A stretch of 64,000 nt of DNA from assembly GCF_006438925.1 (NCBI RefSeq), contig NZ_RCZA01000007.1:189611-253610 (forward strand). The letters run 5' to 3'. The notes beneath the pieces are model-generated. The model did not search any database, was not told the origin of the DNA, and worked only from the letters and a program-made list of their open reading frames with translations. This DNA comes from Pseudomonas mandelii. Its GTDB lineage: Bacteria; Pseudomonadota; Gammaproteobacteria; Pseudomonadales; Pseudomonadaceae. Below are positions 34,732-43,710 of this stretch, piece by piece. A program made the translations under genes and the position numbers. Each line of letters begins with the position of its first letter. Within the stretch, counting starts at the first letter, position 1.

Positions 34732-36339
34732 ATGGCTATCCTGCATACCCAGCTAAACCCCCGTTCGGCGGAGTTCGCGGCCAACAGCGCGGCGATGCTC
34801 AAACAGGTCGACGACCTGCACACCCTGCTCGCCAAAGTGCAGCAAGGTGGCGGCCCGAAGGCGCAAGAGCGCCACACCTCGCGGGGCAAACTGCTGCCTC
34901 GTGAACGGATCAATCGCCTGCTCGATCCGGGTTCGCCGTTTCTCGAGATCAGCCAATTGGCAGCCTACGAGGTGTATGGCGAAGACGTTCCGGCCGCTGG
35001 CGTGATTGCCGGGATCGGCCGTGTGGAAGGCGTCGAATGCATGATCGTCGCCAACGACGCCACCGTAAAAGGTGGCTCGTATTACCCGCTGACCGTGAAA
35101 AAACACCTGCGCGCCCAAACCATCGCCCAGCAGAACCGCTTGCCGTGCATTTACCTGGTGGACTCGGGCGGCGCCAACCTGCCACGTCAGGATGAAGTGT
35201 TCCCGGACCGTGAGCACTTCGGACGGATCTTCTTCAACCAGGCCAACATGAGCGCCATGGGCATCCCGCAGATAGCGGTGGTCATGGGTTCCTGCACCGC
35301 CGGTGGTGCGTACGTACCGGCCATGGCCGACGAAGCGATCATGGTGCGCGAGCAAGCGACGATTTTCCTCGCCGGGCCACCGCTGGTGAAAGCCGCGACC
35401 GGTGAAGTGGTCAGCGCCGAAGACCTCGGCGGGGCCGATGTGCACTGCAAGATTTCCGGGGTTGCCGACCATTATGCCGAGAGCGACGAACACGCCTTGG
35501 CCATTGCGCGGCGCAGCATCGCCAACCTCAACTGGCGCAAGCTCGGTGAAGTGCAACAGCGCACGCCCATCGCCCCGCTCTACAACAGCGACGAGTTGTA
35601 CGGCGTGGTGTCGGCGGATGCCAAGCAGCCGTTCGACGTGCGTGAAGTGATTGCGCGGTTGGTGGACGGTTCGGTGTTCGACGAATTCAAAGCGTTGTTC
35701 GGGACGACCCTGGTGTGCGGCTTTGCCCACTTGCACGGTTACCCGATCGCGATCCTCGCCAACAACGGCATTCTGTTCGCCGAAGCCGCGCAGAAAGGCG
35801 CGCACTTCATCGAGCTAGCCTGTCAGCGCGGCATTCCGTTGCTGTTCCTGCAAAACATCACCGGTTTCATGGTCGGCCAGAAATACGAGGCCGGCGGCAT
35901 CGCCAAGCACGGCGCGAAACTGGTGACCGCCGTGGCGTGCGCCAAGGTGCCGAAATTCACCGTGATCATCGGCGGCAGTTTTGGTGCCGGTAACTACGGC
36001 ATGTGCGGCCGGGCTTACGATCCACGTTTCCTGTGGATGTGGCCGAACGCACGCATCGGCGTGATGGGCGCCGAGCAGGCGGCGGGTGTTTTGGTGCAGG
36101 TGAAACGCGAGCAGGCCGAACGCAGTGGTCACGGTTTCAGCGCCGAGCAGGAAGCCGAGATCAAGCAACCGATTCTCGACCAGTATGAAGAACAGGGTCA
36201 TCCCTACTACTCCAGTGCCCGGTTGTGGGACGACGGCGTCATCGACCCGGCGCAAACCCGCGATATATTGGCCCTGGCCTTGTCGGCGTCGCTGAATGCG
36301 CCTGTCGAACAGAGCCGCTTCGGCGTGTTCCGGATGTGA
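34732..36339 (+). CDS. liuB: Methylcrotonyl-CoA carboxylase beta subunit (LiuB)
   Basis: Carboxyltransferase subunit of 535 residues that moves CO2 from biotin to 3-methylcrotonyl-CoA. Carboxyltransferase motifs include YLVDSGGANLPRQDEVFPD, MGSCTAGGAYVPAM, GGADVHCKISGVADHYAE and IGGSFGAGNYGMCGRAYDPRF. It acts with LiuD, encoded two genes downstream, and lies in the liuABCD operon between the dehydrogenase and the hydratase. Confidence 0.97.
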   Translation: MAILHTQLNPRSAEFAANSAAMLKQVDDLHTLLAKVQQGGGPKAQERHTSRGKLLPRERINRLLDPGSPFLEISQLAAYEVYGEDVPAAGVIAGIGRVEGVECMIVANDATVKGGSYYPLTVKKHLRAQTIAQQNRLPCIYLVDSGGANLPRQDEVFPDREHFGRIFFNQANMSAMGIPQIAVVMGSCTAGGAYVPAMADEAIMVREQATIFLAGPPLVKAATGEVVSAEDLGGADVHCKISGVADHYAESDEHALAIARRSIANLNWRKLGEVQQRTPIAPLYNSDELYGVVSADAKQPFDVREVIARLVDGSVFDEFKALFGTTLVCGFAHLHGYPIAILANNGILFAEAAQKGAHFIELACQRGIPLLFLQNITGFMVGQKYEAGGIAKHGAKLVTAVACAKVPKFTVIIGGSFGAGNYGMCGRAYDPRFLWMWPNARIGVMGAEQAAGVLVQVKREQAERSGHGFSAEQEAEIKQPILDQYEEQGHPYYSSARLWDDGVIDPAQTRDILALALSASLNAPVEQSRFGVFRM

Positions 36340-36352
36340 TCGGGAGAAAATC

Positions 36353-37168
36353 ATGAGCGACTTCAATACCCTCGAACTGCTGAGCGACCCGCGTGGTTTC
36401 GCGACCCTGTGGCTCAGCCGTGAAGAAAAGAACAACGCCTTCAACGCCGAAATGATCCGCGAACTGATCCTCGCACTGGACAAAGTGTCGAGCGATGCCA
36501 GTCTGCGTTTCCTGTTAGTGCGTGGACGCGGCAAGCATTTCAGCGCCGGCGCGGATCTGGCCTGGATGCAGCAATCGGCCGAACTCGATTACCACACCAA
36601 CCTCGACGATGCCCGGGAACTGGCGGAGTTGATGTACAACCTCGCCAAGCTGAAAGTCCCGACGCTGGCGGTGGTGCAAGGCGCTGCATTCGGTGGTGCG
36701 CTGGGCCTGATCAGTTGCTGCGACATGGCCATCGGCGCCGATGACGCGCAGTTCTGCCTGTCGGAAGTGCGTATCGGCCTGGCCCCGGCGGTGATCAGTC
36801 CGTTCGTGGTGCAAGCCATCGGCGAACGCGCGGCACGTCGCTACGCGCTGACTGCCGAGCGTTTCGGCGGACAACGAGCGCGGGAAATCGGCTTGTTGTC
36901 GGAGAGTTATCCGATCGCTGAGCTGGAGCAAAAAGTCGAACAGTGGATCGACAACCTGCTGCTCAACAGCCCGGCCGCCCTGCGCGCCAGCAAGGAATTG
37001 CTGCGCGAAGTCGGCCACGGCGCGCTGACCCCGGCCCTACGCCGCTACACCGAAAACGCCATCGCCCGCATCCGTGTCAGCCCCGAAGGTCAGGAAGGCC
37101 TGCGGGCCTTTCTGCAAAAACGTCCGCCGAGCTGGCAAGCCGAAACCACCACCAAGGAGCCGCGTTGA
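36353..37168 (+). CDS. liuC: Methylglutaconyl-CoA hydratase (LiuC)
   Basis: Crotonase-fold enzyme of 271 residues that hydrates 3-methylglutaconyl-CoA to HMG-CoA. The oxyanion hole is formed by HFSAGADLAWM and GAAFGGALGLISCCDMAIG, and the catalytic glutamates lie around LSEVRIGLAPA. GGGAG lies before the ATG at 36353, and its stop overlaps the liuD start (TGATG). Confidence 0.95.
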   Translation: MSDFNTLELLSDPRGFATLWLSREEKNNAFNAEMIRELILALDKVSSDASLRFLLVRGRGKHFSAGADLAWMQQSAELDYHTNLDDARELAELMYNLAKLKVPTLAVVQGAAFGGALGLISCCDMAIGADDAQFCLSEVRIGLAPAVISPFVVQAIGERAARRYALTAERFGGQRAREIGLLSESYPIAELEQKVEQWIDNLLLNSPAALRASKELLREVGHGALTPALRRYTENAIARIRVSPEGQEGLRAFLQKRPPSWQAETTTKEPR

Positions 37169-39123
37169 TGAGCGCACCTGTCCTCACCACCCTGCTGGTG
37201 GCCAACCGCGGCGAAATCGCTTGCCGGGTGATGCGCACCGCCAAAGCCCTGGGTCTGACCACCGTGGCCGTTCACAGCGCCACTGACCGTGAAGCCCGAC
37301 ACAGCCGCGAAGCGGATATCCGCGTCGACCTCGGTGGCAGCAAAGCCGCTGACAGTTACCTGCAAATCGACAAACTGATCGCCGCCGCCAAGGCCAGCGG
37401 CGCTCAGGCGATTCATCCGGGTTATGGCTTTCTTTCCGAGAACGCCGGGTTCGCCCGTGCGATCGAAGAAGCCGGCCTGATTTTCCTCGGCCCGCCCGCC
37501 TCAGCCATCGATGCCATGGGCAGCAAATCCGCGGCCAAGGCCTTGATGGAAACCGCCGGCGTGCCGCTGGTGCCCGGCTATCACGGTGAGGCTCAGGACC
37601 TCGACACCTTCCGCGACGCCTGCGAACGCATCGGTTATCCGGTGCTGCTCAAGGCCACCGCTGGGGGCGGCGGCAAAGGCATGAAAGTGGTCGAGGATGT
37701 CAGCCAGTTGGCCGAAGCCTTGGCCTCGGCCCAACGTGAAGCGAAATCCTCGTTCGGTGATTCGCGGATGTTGGTGGAGAAGTACCTGCTCAAACCGCGC
37801 CACGTGGAAATCCAGGTCTTCGCCGACCAGCATGGCAACTGCCTGTACCTCAACGAACGTGATTGCTCGATCCAGCGTCGGCACCAAAAAGTCGTTGAAG
37901 AAGCACCCGCTCCAGGCTTGAGCCCGGAACTGCGTCGCGCCATGGGTGAGGCCGCCGTGCGATCGGCACAGGCCATCGGTTATGTCGGCGCCGGCACCGT
38001 GGAATTTCTGCTGGATTCGCGGGGTGAGTTCTTCTTCATGGAGATGAACACGCGTCTGCAGGTCGAACACCCGGTCACCGAAGCCATCACCGGCCTCGAT
38101 CTGGTCGCCTGGCAGATTCGTGTGGCCCGTGGCGAAGCGCTGCCGATGACTCAAGCCGAGGTTCCGCTGATCGGCCATGCCATCGAAGTGCGGTTGTATG
38201 CCGAAGACCCGGGCAATGATTTCCTGCCGGCGACCGGTCGACTGGAGCTGTATCGCGAATCCGCGCAAGGTCCGGGACGGCGGGTGGACAGTGGCGTCGA
38301 AGAAGGCGATGAAATTTCACCGTTCTACGACCCGATGCTCGGCAAACTGATTGCCTGGGGCGAGGATCGTGAACAGGCGCGACTGCGGCTGCTGAGCATG
38401 CTCGATGAGTTTGCCATTGGCGGGCTCAAGACCAACATCAACTTCCTGCGCAGGATCGTCGGTCATCCGGCGTTTGCTGCGGCCGAACTGGATACCGGGT
38501 TCATTCCGCGTTATCAGGAAGAACTGCTGCCGGTCGCCTCGGACCTCAGTGACGAATTCTGGCAAGCCGCCGCCCAGGCGTTTACCCAAAGCCAGCCGAG
38601 TACGACCCGTGCCGATGACCCGATTTCGCCTTGGGCCAACAGCAATGGTTTCCGTGCCGGACTGCCGACAGAAATCACGCTGCATTTGAGTTGTGAAGGC
38701 CAGGATCGCGCGCTGACATTGGGCGACGCTGATGCCCACACCGCTCAACTCAAGGGCGAGCAACTGCTGACCGAGCACAACGGCCTGCGCCGCCAGCATC
38801 GGGCAATCCGCCGGGGCGACGTTGTGTATCTGCAATGGGAAGGTGAATTGCGCCGCATCGAGTCCTACGACCCGATCAGCGCCGTCGAGGCCAGTCACAG
38901 CCATCACGGCGGGCTGACCGCCCCCATGAATGGCAGCATCGTGCGGGTACTGGTGGAAGCCGGGCAAACGGTCGAAGCCGGGGCGCAGCTGGTGGTGCTG
39001 GAGGCGATGAAGATGGAGCACAGCATTCGTGCACCACACGCCGGGGTGATCAAGGCACTGTATTGCCAGGAAGGCGAGATGGTCAGTGAAGGCAGTGCAT
39101 TGGTCGAGTTTGAAGAAGCGTGA
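37168..39123 (+). CDS. liuD: Methylcrotonyl-CoA carboxylase alpha subunit (LiuD)
   Basis: Biotin carboxylase and biotin carrier subunit, 651 residues. The biotin carboxylase domain covers about residues 5-450 (VANRGEIACRVMRTAK, the glycine-rich KATAGGGGKGMK, MEMNTRLQVEHPVTE), and a BT-like middle region is followed by the C-terminal biotinyl domain with the biotin lysine in EAMKMEH. The start overlaps the liuC stop. A hairpin follows, and it is the last gene of this operon. Confidence 0.97.
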   Translation: MSAPVLTTLLVANRGEIACRVMRTAKALGLTTVAVHSATDREARHSREADIRVDLGGSKAADSYLQIDKLIAAAKASGAQAIHPGYGFLSENAGFARAIEEAGLIFLGPPASAIDAMGSKSAAKALMETAGVPLVPGYHGEAQDLDTFRDACERIGYPVLLKATAGGGGKGMKVVEDVSQLAEALASAQREAKSSFGDSRMLVEKYLLKPRHVEIQVFADQHGNCLYLNERDCSIQRRHQKVVEEAPAPGLSPELRRAMGEAAVRSAQAIGYVGAGTVEFLLDSRGEFFFMEMNTRLQVEHPVTEAITGLDLVAWQIRVARGEALPMTQAEVPLIGHAIEVRLYAEDPGNDFLPATGRLELYRESAQGPGRRVDSGVEEGDEISPFYDPMLGKLIAWGEDREQARLRLLSMLDEFAIGGLKTNINFLRRIVGHPAFAAAELDTGFIPRYQEELLPVASDLSDEFWQAAAQAFTQSQPSTTRADDPISPWANSNGFRAGLPTEITLHLSCEGQDRALTLGDADAHTAQLKGEQLLTEHNGLRRQHRAIRRGDVVYLQWEGELRRIESYDPISAVEASHSHHGGLTAPMNGSIVRVLVEAGQTVEAGAQLVVLEAMKMEHSIRAPHAGVIKALYCQEGEMVSEGSALVEFEEA

Positions 39124-39128
39124 AATGA

Positions 39129-39160
39129 AGATCGGTCCTACGTCTTGCGAGGACCGATCT
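39129..39160. terminator. Hairpin between liuD and the S24 gene
   Basis: agatcggtcct (39129-39139) pairs with aggaccgatct (39150-39160). It sits between convergent genes; no strong T-run follows. Confidence 0.65.
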
Positions 39161-39162
39161 GA

Positions 39163-39813
39163 TTAGAACCTGGCTGTAGCCTGAACTACCACGCCGATAA
39201 TTCGGCACTCCTCGGTGTAAAGGGCTTTCGGATACGTCGGATTGAGCGGGACCAGGTAACGCTGCCCGCCCTCTTCTATCAGTTTGCGAAAGGTTGCCTC
39301 GGCGCTGTCGGGCCATTGGGCGATCACCAACTTACCGGGTTCCGGCACAATGGCCGGGTCCACCAGGATCATCATGCCCTCGGCAACGCTGATGCCAGTA
39401 GGCGCGGTCATCGCATCGCCTACCACACTCAGCCAGAAAGCCGGGCCCTGGGCGTGATAGTCGGTCAGCTCGAAGCGTTCCTCCTTGCGGTACACCGTCA
39501 GCTCGCCATCGCGCAGTTGCGCCGGCTCCTTCCAGTCACTGACCGGGTAGCGGAAGTACGGGTTGTACTTGAGCGCCAGGGGCATTTCCTCCTCTTCCAA
39601 GACGAGTGGTTCGCGGATCACCAACGCCACTTCGAGAAAGTCCATGCCCAGCGCCTTCAACACACGGTTCATGTTGACGACGCCAGGATCGCGGCGTTTG
39701 TTCAGCCAGTGGCCGACGCCGCCCTGAGACATCCCGAGGCGATCTGCGAGTTCTTCTTGAGTGATTTTGAGTTCACTCATCTTGGCCTTGACCAATTCAA
39801 TCCATTTATCCAT
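39163..39813 (-). CDS. Phage-type repressor, S24 fold lacking the catalytic dyad
   Basis: A 216-residue CI/PrtR-like regulator. The N-terminal helix-turn-helix covers about residues 5-60 (ITQEELADRLGMSQGGVGHWLNKRR) and the C-terminal LexA/S24 fold about 118-214. Aligned with lambda CI (GNSMTAPTG and TFKKL) this protein reads GDAMTAPTG and TFRKL, so the nucleophilic serine is A134 and the general-base lysine is R176. No Ala-Gly cleavage site is seen in the linker. It should therefore bind DNA without RecA-stimulated self-cleavage. No prophage genes lie nearby. Confidence 0.88.
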   Translation of the reverse strand: MDKWIELVKAKMSELKITQEELADRLGMSQGGVGHWLNKRRDPGVVNMNRVLKALGMDFLEVALVIREPLVLEEEEMPLALKYNPYFRYPVSDWKEPAQLRDGELTVYRKEERFELTDYHAQGPAFWLSVVGDAMTAPTGISVAEGMMILVDPAIVPEPGKLVIAQWPDSAEATFRKLIEEGGQRYLVPLNPTYPKALYTEECRIIGVVVQATARF

Positions 39814-39858
39814 GTGCGGCACGATACGTGGGCGCCTCCGGCCGTCAAAACACAAATT

Positions 39859-39895
39859 GTAGTATTTAATCTCTCGTCATAAATACAGTACGTAC
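39859..39895. promoter_or_regulatory. Candidate operator of the S24-type regulator
   Basis: gtagtattta and taaatacagtac form an imperfect inverted repeat, followed by the palindrome gtacgtac, in the AT-rich gap between the regulator gene and the divergent DUF6124 gene. Autoregulation is inferred from position. Confidence 0.45.
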
Positions 39896-39942
39896 TAGGA
39901 TTGGTTCACGGATCTGAATCTATCACGGAGTTTGCCATCGCC

Positions 39943-40284
39943 ATGTCCATCCCCTGCAACGACCTGCCTGACATGCAAATCGACACTTCCCTCACCTCGC
40001 CAAAAGGCTCTGCCGCCGCGCAACGAGCACTGGACTATTACTTGAAACCAGCTGTTTCAGAGGAAGTGGTCGAAGAACGTTTCTTTGACGTAAACCGCAA
40101 CATCAGCTGCGAAGAGGCGCTGGTCCATGCCACGGATTTGCTACGTTGTGCCGCCGCCATCGCGTACGAGTCAGCCAGCAATTTGCAGGGCGCAAGTCGG
40201 GACCTGGCGTTTTCAGCGGTGCACATGATCGACATGGCCAAGGCGATGGTGGATCGATCCCTGGAGGGCGATCAGAACGGGTGA
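39943..40284 (+). CDS. DUF6124/DUF3077-like small protein
   Basis: A 113-residue protein of a Pseudomonas-specific family of unknown function. The C-terminal half is helical: EEALVHATDLLRCAAAIAYESA and RDLAFSAVHMIDMAKAMVDRSL. No signal or membrane segment is seen. GGAG lies 12 bases before the ATG, longer than usual. It stands just upstream of the PrrF RNA promoter. Confidence 0.7.
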   Translation: MSIPCNDLPDMQIDTSLTSPKGSAAAQRALDYYLKPAVSEEVVEERFFDVNRNISCEEALVHATDLLRCAAAIAYESASNLQGASRDLAFSAVHMIDMAKAMVDRSLEGDQNG

Positions 40285-40340
40285 GACACGGGTGCTTGCG
40301 AGGACGGGAAAGATTTTTCCAATCGCGCAGATAAAAGCAT

Positions 40341-40371
40341 TTGACTTGCAAACGAGAATGATTATTATTGC
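40341..40371 (+). promoter_or_regulatory. Fur-controlled promoter of PrrF
   Basis: TTGACT (40341-40346) and TATTAT (40363-40368) are 16 bases apart. A Fur-box-like GAGAATGATTATTATTGC at 40354-40371 covers the -10 region and matches about 13 of 19 consensus positions. Confidence 0.85.
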
Positions 40372-40375
40372 ATGC

Positions 40376-40489
40376 AGCTGGTCGCGAGATCAGTCGATTG
40401 TCCAAGTGGCCTTAGGTCGGTCTCCTGGACGATCTCCTCATCAGGCTAATCACGGTTTTTGACCCGGCTTTTTGCCGGGTCTTTTTTTT
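40376..40489 (+). ncRNA. prrF: PrrF small RNA
   Basis: Iron-responsive regulatory RNA of about 114 bases, repressed by Fur with iron. It pairs with messenger RNAs for iron-using proteins such as SodB. The segment ctcctcatcaggctaatcac is the conserved antisense core of PrrF RNAs, the 5' end begins ctggtcgcgagatcag, and it ends in a strong terminator. Outside P. aeruginosa the two prrF copies are usually at separate loci, so this is one of two; which one cannot be told here. Confidence 0.9.
40461..40489 (+). terminator. PrrF terminator
   Basis: gacccggc pairs with gccgggtc around a five-T loop and is followed by eight T's. Confidence 0.93.
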
Positions 40490-40766
40490 GCCAGTTATTC
40501 TGGCTTTACCTTCAGGCTAATGAAGTCTTTAGGTGCTGCAAATTCGAATGGCGCGGATGATATCAAAAGAATATCCGTAGCCAAGAGAAGCCCGGCATCA
40601 TTGGCCCAAACTAATCAAAAATAGCGCTTGAGAATCAATCGCGCAGTCTCTAAGCTGCGTCGGCGTCAAGGAGGACGCCCCCCGCTTCCCCCCCCAGAAT
40701 TTCCCCCGGTTTTTCCCTTCCCAGCGTGTAAAGTAACAGCCATAAAATCATATTCAGGAATCGACT

Positions 40767-41918
40767 ATGACCGTGGCTAAATCCTCTTTCGACATCAGTG
40801 CCAACTTCGACAGTGGCAACATTGAAGTGCTGGACATCAGCAATCCGTTGCAAGCCCTGCTGGCCATCAAGCCAGACACCCGCAGCCAGCACTTTCAGTG
40901 GTTCCACTTCAAGGCCAGCGGTCTGCACGTCGGTCAGGAACACTGGTTTCGTCTGAACAATGCCAGCAAGTCCTCCTACAACAAAGCCTGGGATGGTTAT
41001 CAGGCCGTGGCGTCCTACGACCACGTCAACTGGTTCCGGGTGCCGACCATTTTCGAAGGTGACTGCCTGCGCTTCAGCCTTGAAGCCACCGCCACCCACG
41101 CCTGGTTTGCTTACTTCGAACCCTACAGCCGTGGCCGTCACGACTGGCTGATCGAGCAAGCGCTGACCAAGGCTGGCACCGAACTGCTGGCCACCGGCAA
41201 AAGCGTCGAAGGTCGAGACATCCAGCTGCTGCGTAAAGGCACGGGCGCCGAAGGTCAACGCAAAGTCTGGATCATCGCCCAGCAACATCCCGGTGAACAC
41301 ATGGCCGAATGGTTCATGGAAGGCGTGATCGAACGTCTCGAAAAACACGACGATCCGATATTGAACAAACTGCTGACCAGCGCCGATCTGTATTTGGTGC
41401 CGAACATGAACCCGGACGGCGCTTTCCACGGTCACCTGCGCACCAACGCCATGGGCCAGGACCTGAACCGCGCCTGGCAGAGCGCCAGCCAGGAAACCAG
41501 CCCGGAAGTCTTTTTCGTACAACAGCAGATGGAAAAGTACGGCGTGGACCTGTTCCTCGACATCCATGGCGATGAAGAAATCCCCTACGTGTTCACCGCC
41601 GGCTGCGAAGGCAACCCGGGGTACACGCCACGGATCGAGAAACTCGAAGAGCACTTCCGCAGTCATCTGAAGCACCTGACCAAGGACTTCCAGACCAAGC
41701 ACGGCTACACCCGCGACGAGCCCGGCAAGGCCAACATGACCTTGGCGTGCAACAGCGTTGGCGAGAAATTCGACTGCCTGTCGCTGACCCTCGAAATGCC
41801 CTTCAAGGACAACAACGATGCGCCGAATCCGCTCACCGGCTGGTCCGGAAAACGCTCGAAGCAATTGGGCAAGGATGTGCTGACGACCGTGGCTGACATG
41901 GTCGATACCTTGCGCTGA
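40767..41918 (+). CDS. M14-family cytosolic metallocarboxypeptidase
   Basis: A 383-residue protein of the AGBL/cytosolic carboxypeptidase-like M14 group. An N-terminal beta-rich domain (about 1-120) precedes the catalytic domain. Zinc ligands are H174 and E177 in QQHPGEH and the later histidine in FLDIHGDEE; the glutamate of LTLEMPF is the likely catalytic base. The eukaryotic relatives remove glutamates from tubulin; the bacterial substrate is unknown. No signal peptide is present. A hairpin follows. Confidence 0.9.
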   Translation: MTVAKSSFDISANFDSGNIEVLDISNPLQALLAIKPDTRSQHFQWFHFKASGLHVGQEHWFRLNNASKSSYNKAWDGYQAVASYDHVNWFRVPTIFEGDCLRFSLEATATHAWFAYFEPYSRGRHDWLIEQALTKAGTELLATGKSVEGRDIQLLRKGTGAEGQRKVWIIAQQHPGEHMAEWFMEGVIERLEKHDDPILNKLLTSADLYLVPNMNPDGAFHGHLRTNAMGQDLNRAWQSASQETSPEVFFVQQQMEKYGVDLFLDIHGDEEIPYVFTAGCEGNPGYTPRIEKLEEHFRSHLKHLTKDFQTKHGYTRDEPGKANMTLACNSVGEKFDCLSLTLEMPFKDNNDAPNPLTGWSGKRSKQLGKDVLTTVADMVDTLR

Positions 41919-41927
41919 TCACGCTCG

Positions 41928-41954
41928 ATGGCTGCATGCCCGGCATGCAGCCAT
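41928..41954. terminator. Convergent hairpin after the M14 gene
   Basis: atggctgcatgc (41928-41939) pairs with gcatgcagccat (41943-41954), a 12-base perfect stem with a three-base loop between convergent genes. Confidence 0.7.
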
Positions 41955-41957
41955 GCC

Positions 41958-42404
41958 TCACTCGGCAGCGATCCGCACGCAATCCTCAGGTCCCAGCAAG
42001 CGCCCATCCTCGGCACGTAATTCCAGCGTCTGCACCGGTCGGCCGTTCTCTCGGTCAACCACCCGCGAGTGCGCCTCCCCTGCCTCATAGAAAAACGCCT
42101 CGCCCCATTGGCGCAATCCGATGATCAACGGGAACAGGCCTTTGCCCTTTTCGGTCAGCACATATTCCTGATACGCACTGCCGTCCGACGCCGGCACCAG
42201 GTCGAAAATACCGTGGGCCACCAAGGTGCGCAGCCGCGCAGACAAAATATTCTTGGCCATGCCCAAATTGCGCTGAAACTCCCCGAATCGGCGTATGCCG
42301 TCAAATGCATCGCGCACGATCAGCAACGACCACCAATCACCAATGGCATCCAGGGAACGGGCAACCGGGCATTCGGCGTTTTCCATGCTTGTACGTTTAG
42401 CCAT
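41958..42404 (-). CDS. HxlR-family transcriptional regulator
   Basis: A 148-residue winged-helix protein of the HxlR family. The family signature is CPVARSLDAIGDWWSLLIVRDAF with a cysteine near residue 11, followed by RFGEFQRNLGMAKNILSARLRTL. HxlR proteins often respond to electrophiles or redox change. It is divergent from an MFS transporter gene, which it probably controls. The start is uncertain: ATG at 42404 or 42422. Confidence 0.9.
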   Translation of the reverse strand: MAKRTSMENAECPVARSLDAIGDWWSLLIVRDAFDGIRRFGEFQRNLGMAKNILSARLRTLVAHGIFDLVPASDGSAYQEYVLTEKGKGLFPLIIGLRQWGEAFFYEAGEAHSRVVDRENGRPVQTLELRAEDGRLLGPEDCVRIAAE

Positions 42405-42500
42405 GAGCGCGCTCACATCCATCAAATGTAGTTGCAATATAAAACCAGCTTCCTTACCGTACAACTGGTTTCACTTAGAAACCACACAAGGAAGCCCGTC

Positions 42501-43706
42501 ATGAAACCTGAGCATCCATTGAGCGGCGCCGTGGTGCTGCTGTTTGCAATCGCCTGCGGCTTGGCCGTCGGCAATGTTTACTACGCACAACCGCTGCTCG
42601 ATGCCATGGCCGAGGCCTTCGTCATGGACCCCGCAACCATCGGCATCGTCGTCACGCTGACGCAAATCGGTTACGGCGCAGGCCTGGTGTTGCTGGTGCC
42701 GCTGGGTGACCTGCTCAATCGCCGGCGCCTGATCGTTACGCAAACTGTGCTGTCGGCGCTGGCCTTGCTCACGATCGCACTGGCGCCTGACAACATCTGG
42801 CTGCTGATCGGCATGACATTGACCGGGTTGTTAGCTGTCGTGACCCAAGTGTTGGTGGCCTACGCCGCAACATTGGCCATCCCGGAACAGCGAGGGCGTG
42901 TGGTCGGTGTGGTCACCAGCGGCATCGTCGTCGGTATTCTGCTCGCCCGGACAGTGGCCGGCGGCATGGCTGACCTCGCCGGTTGGCGTTCGATTTATCT
43001 GTTGTCAGCGGGTTTGACGCTGGTGATGGCATTGCTGCTGTTTCGTGTGTTGCCCAAACATGAAGATGCGCAACCCGCCAGTTCCTACGGCGCCTTACTG
43101 GGCTCGGTATTCACGCTGTTCAAGGAAGAACCGGTGCTGCGCCAGCGGGCGGTGCTCGCGCTACTGACCTTCGCCAGCGCCATGCTGTTGTGGACGCCCA
43201 TGGTGCTGCCGCTGAGCGCCCCGCCGCTATCGTTGTCCCACACACAAATCGGATTATTCGGACTGGCAGGTGCTGCCGGCGCACTGGCCGCCGCTCGCGC
43301 CGGGCATCTGGCTGATCGTGACCTGGGCCAATGGACCAGCGGTTTGTCACTCTTGTTGATGCTGGTTTCCTGGCTGCCGATCGCCTTCACCCAGTCCTCA
43401 TTGTGGGCATTGCTGCTTGGCGTGATTACCCTGGATCTGGGGTTGCAGGCCGTGCACGTCACCAGCCAGAGCATGATCTACAGCGTGCGCCCCGAAGCCC
43501 AAAGCCGACTCACCGCCGGCTACATGCTGTTCTATTCAATTGGCAGCGCCTTGGGGTCAATCGGTTCGACGGCGATGTACGCGTGGGCCGGGTGGCTCGG
43601 TGTATGCCTGCTGGGCGCAGGCATCAATGCTGTGGCGTTGATCTATTGGTGGCGAACGCTGGCCACGAAGGTCCAACCGTGGAAGCTGCTTCACACTGAC
43701 CCGTAG
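42501..43706 (+). CDS. MFS transporter, drug/sugar efflux type
   Basis: A 401-residue major facilitator protein with about twelve hydrophobic helices, resembling the YnfM/arabinose-efflux group. The motif between helices 2 and 3 reads GDLLNRRRLI. Export of small toxic compounds or sugars is probable but the substrate is not known. AAGGAAG lies before the ATG at 42501. Its divergent HxlR neighbour is its likely repressor. It ends five bases from the convergent cytochrome gene. Confidence 0.9.
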   Translation: MKPEHPLSGAVVLLFAIACGLAVGNVYYAQPLLDAMAEAFVMDPATIGIVVTLTQIGYGAGLVLLVPLGDLLNRRRLIVTQTVLSALALLTIALAPDNIWLLIGMTLTGLLAVVTQVLVAYAATLAIPEQRGRVVGVVTSGIVVGILLARTVAGGMADLAGWRSIYLLSAGLTLVMALLLFRVLPKHEDAQPASSYGALLGSVFTLFKEEPVLRQRAVLALLTFASAMLLWTPMVLPLSAPPLSLSHTQIGLFGLAGAAGALAAARAGHLADRDLGQWTSGLSLLLMLVSWLPIAFTQSSLWALLLGVITLDLGLQAVHVTSQSMIYSVRPEAQSRLTAGYMLFYSIGSALGSIGSTAMYAWAGWLGVCLLGAGINAVALIYWWRTLATKVQPWKLLHTDP

Positions 43707-43710
43707 GGGA

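Noticed and set aside
33526..34746. 406-codon minus-strand frame over liuA
   Set aside because: Antisense shadow of an unmistakable isovaleryl-CoA dehydrogenase; no independent ribosome site.
39163..40489. Prophage remnant suggested by the CI-like repressor
   Set aside because: Its neighbours are liuD, a DUF6124 gene and PrrF; no integrase, attachment repeat or structural phage gene is visible.
40650..41864. 404-codon minus-strand frame over the M14 carboxypeptidase
   Set aside because: Antisense to a gene with clear zinc motifs.
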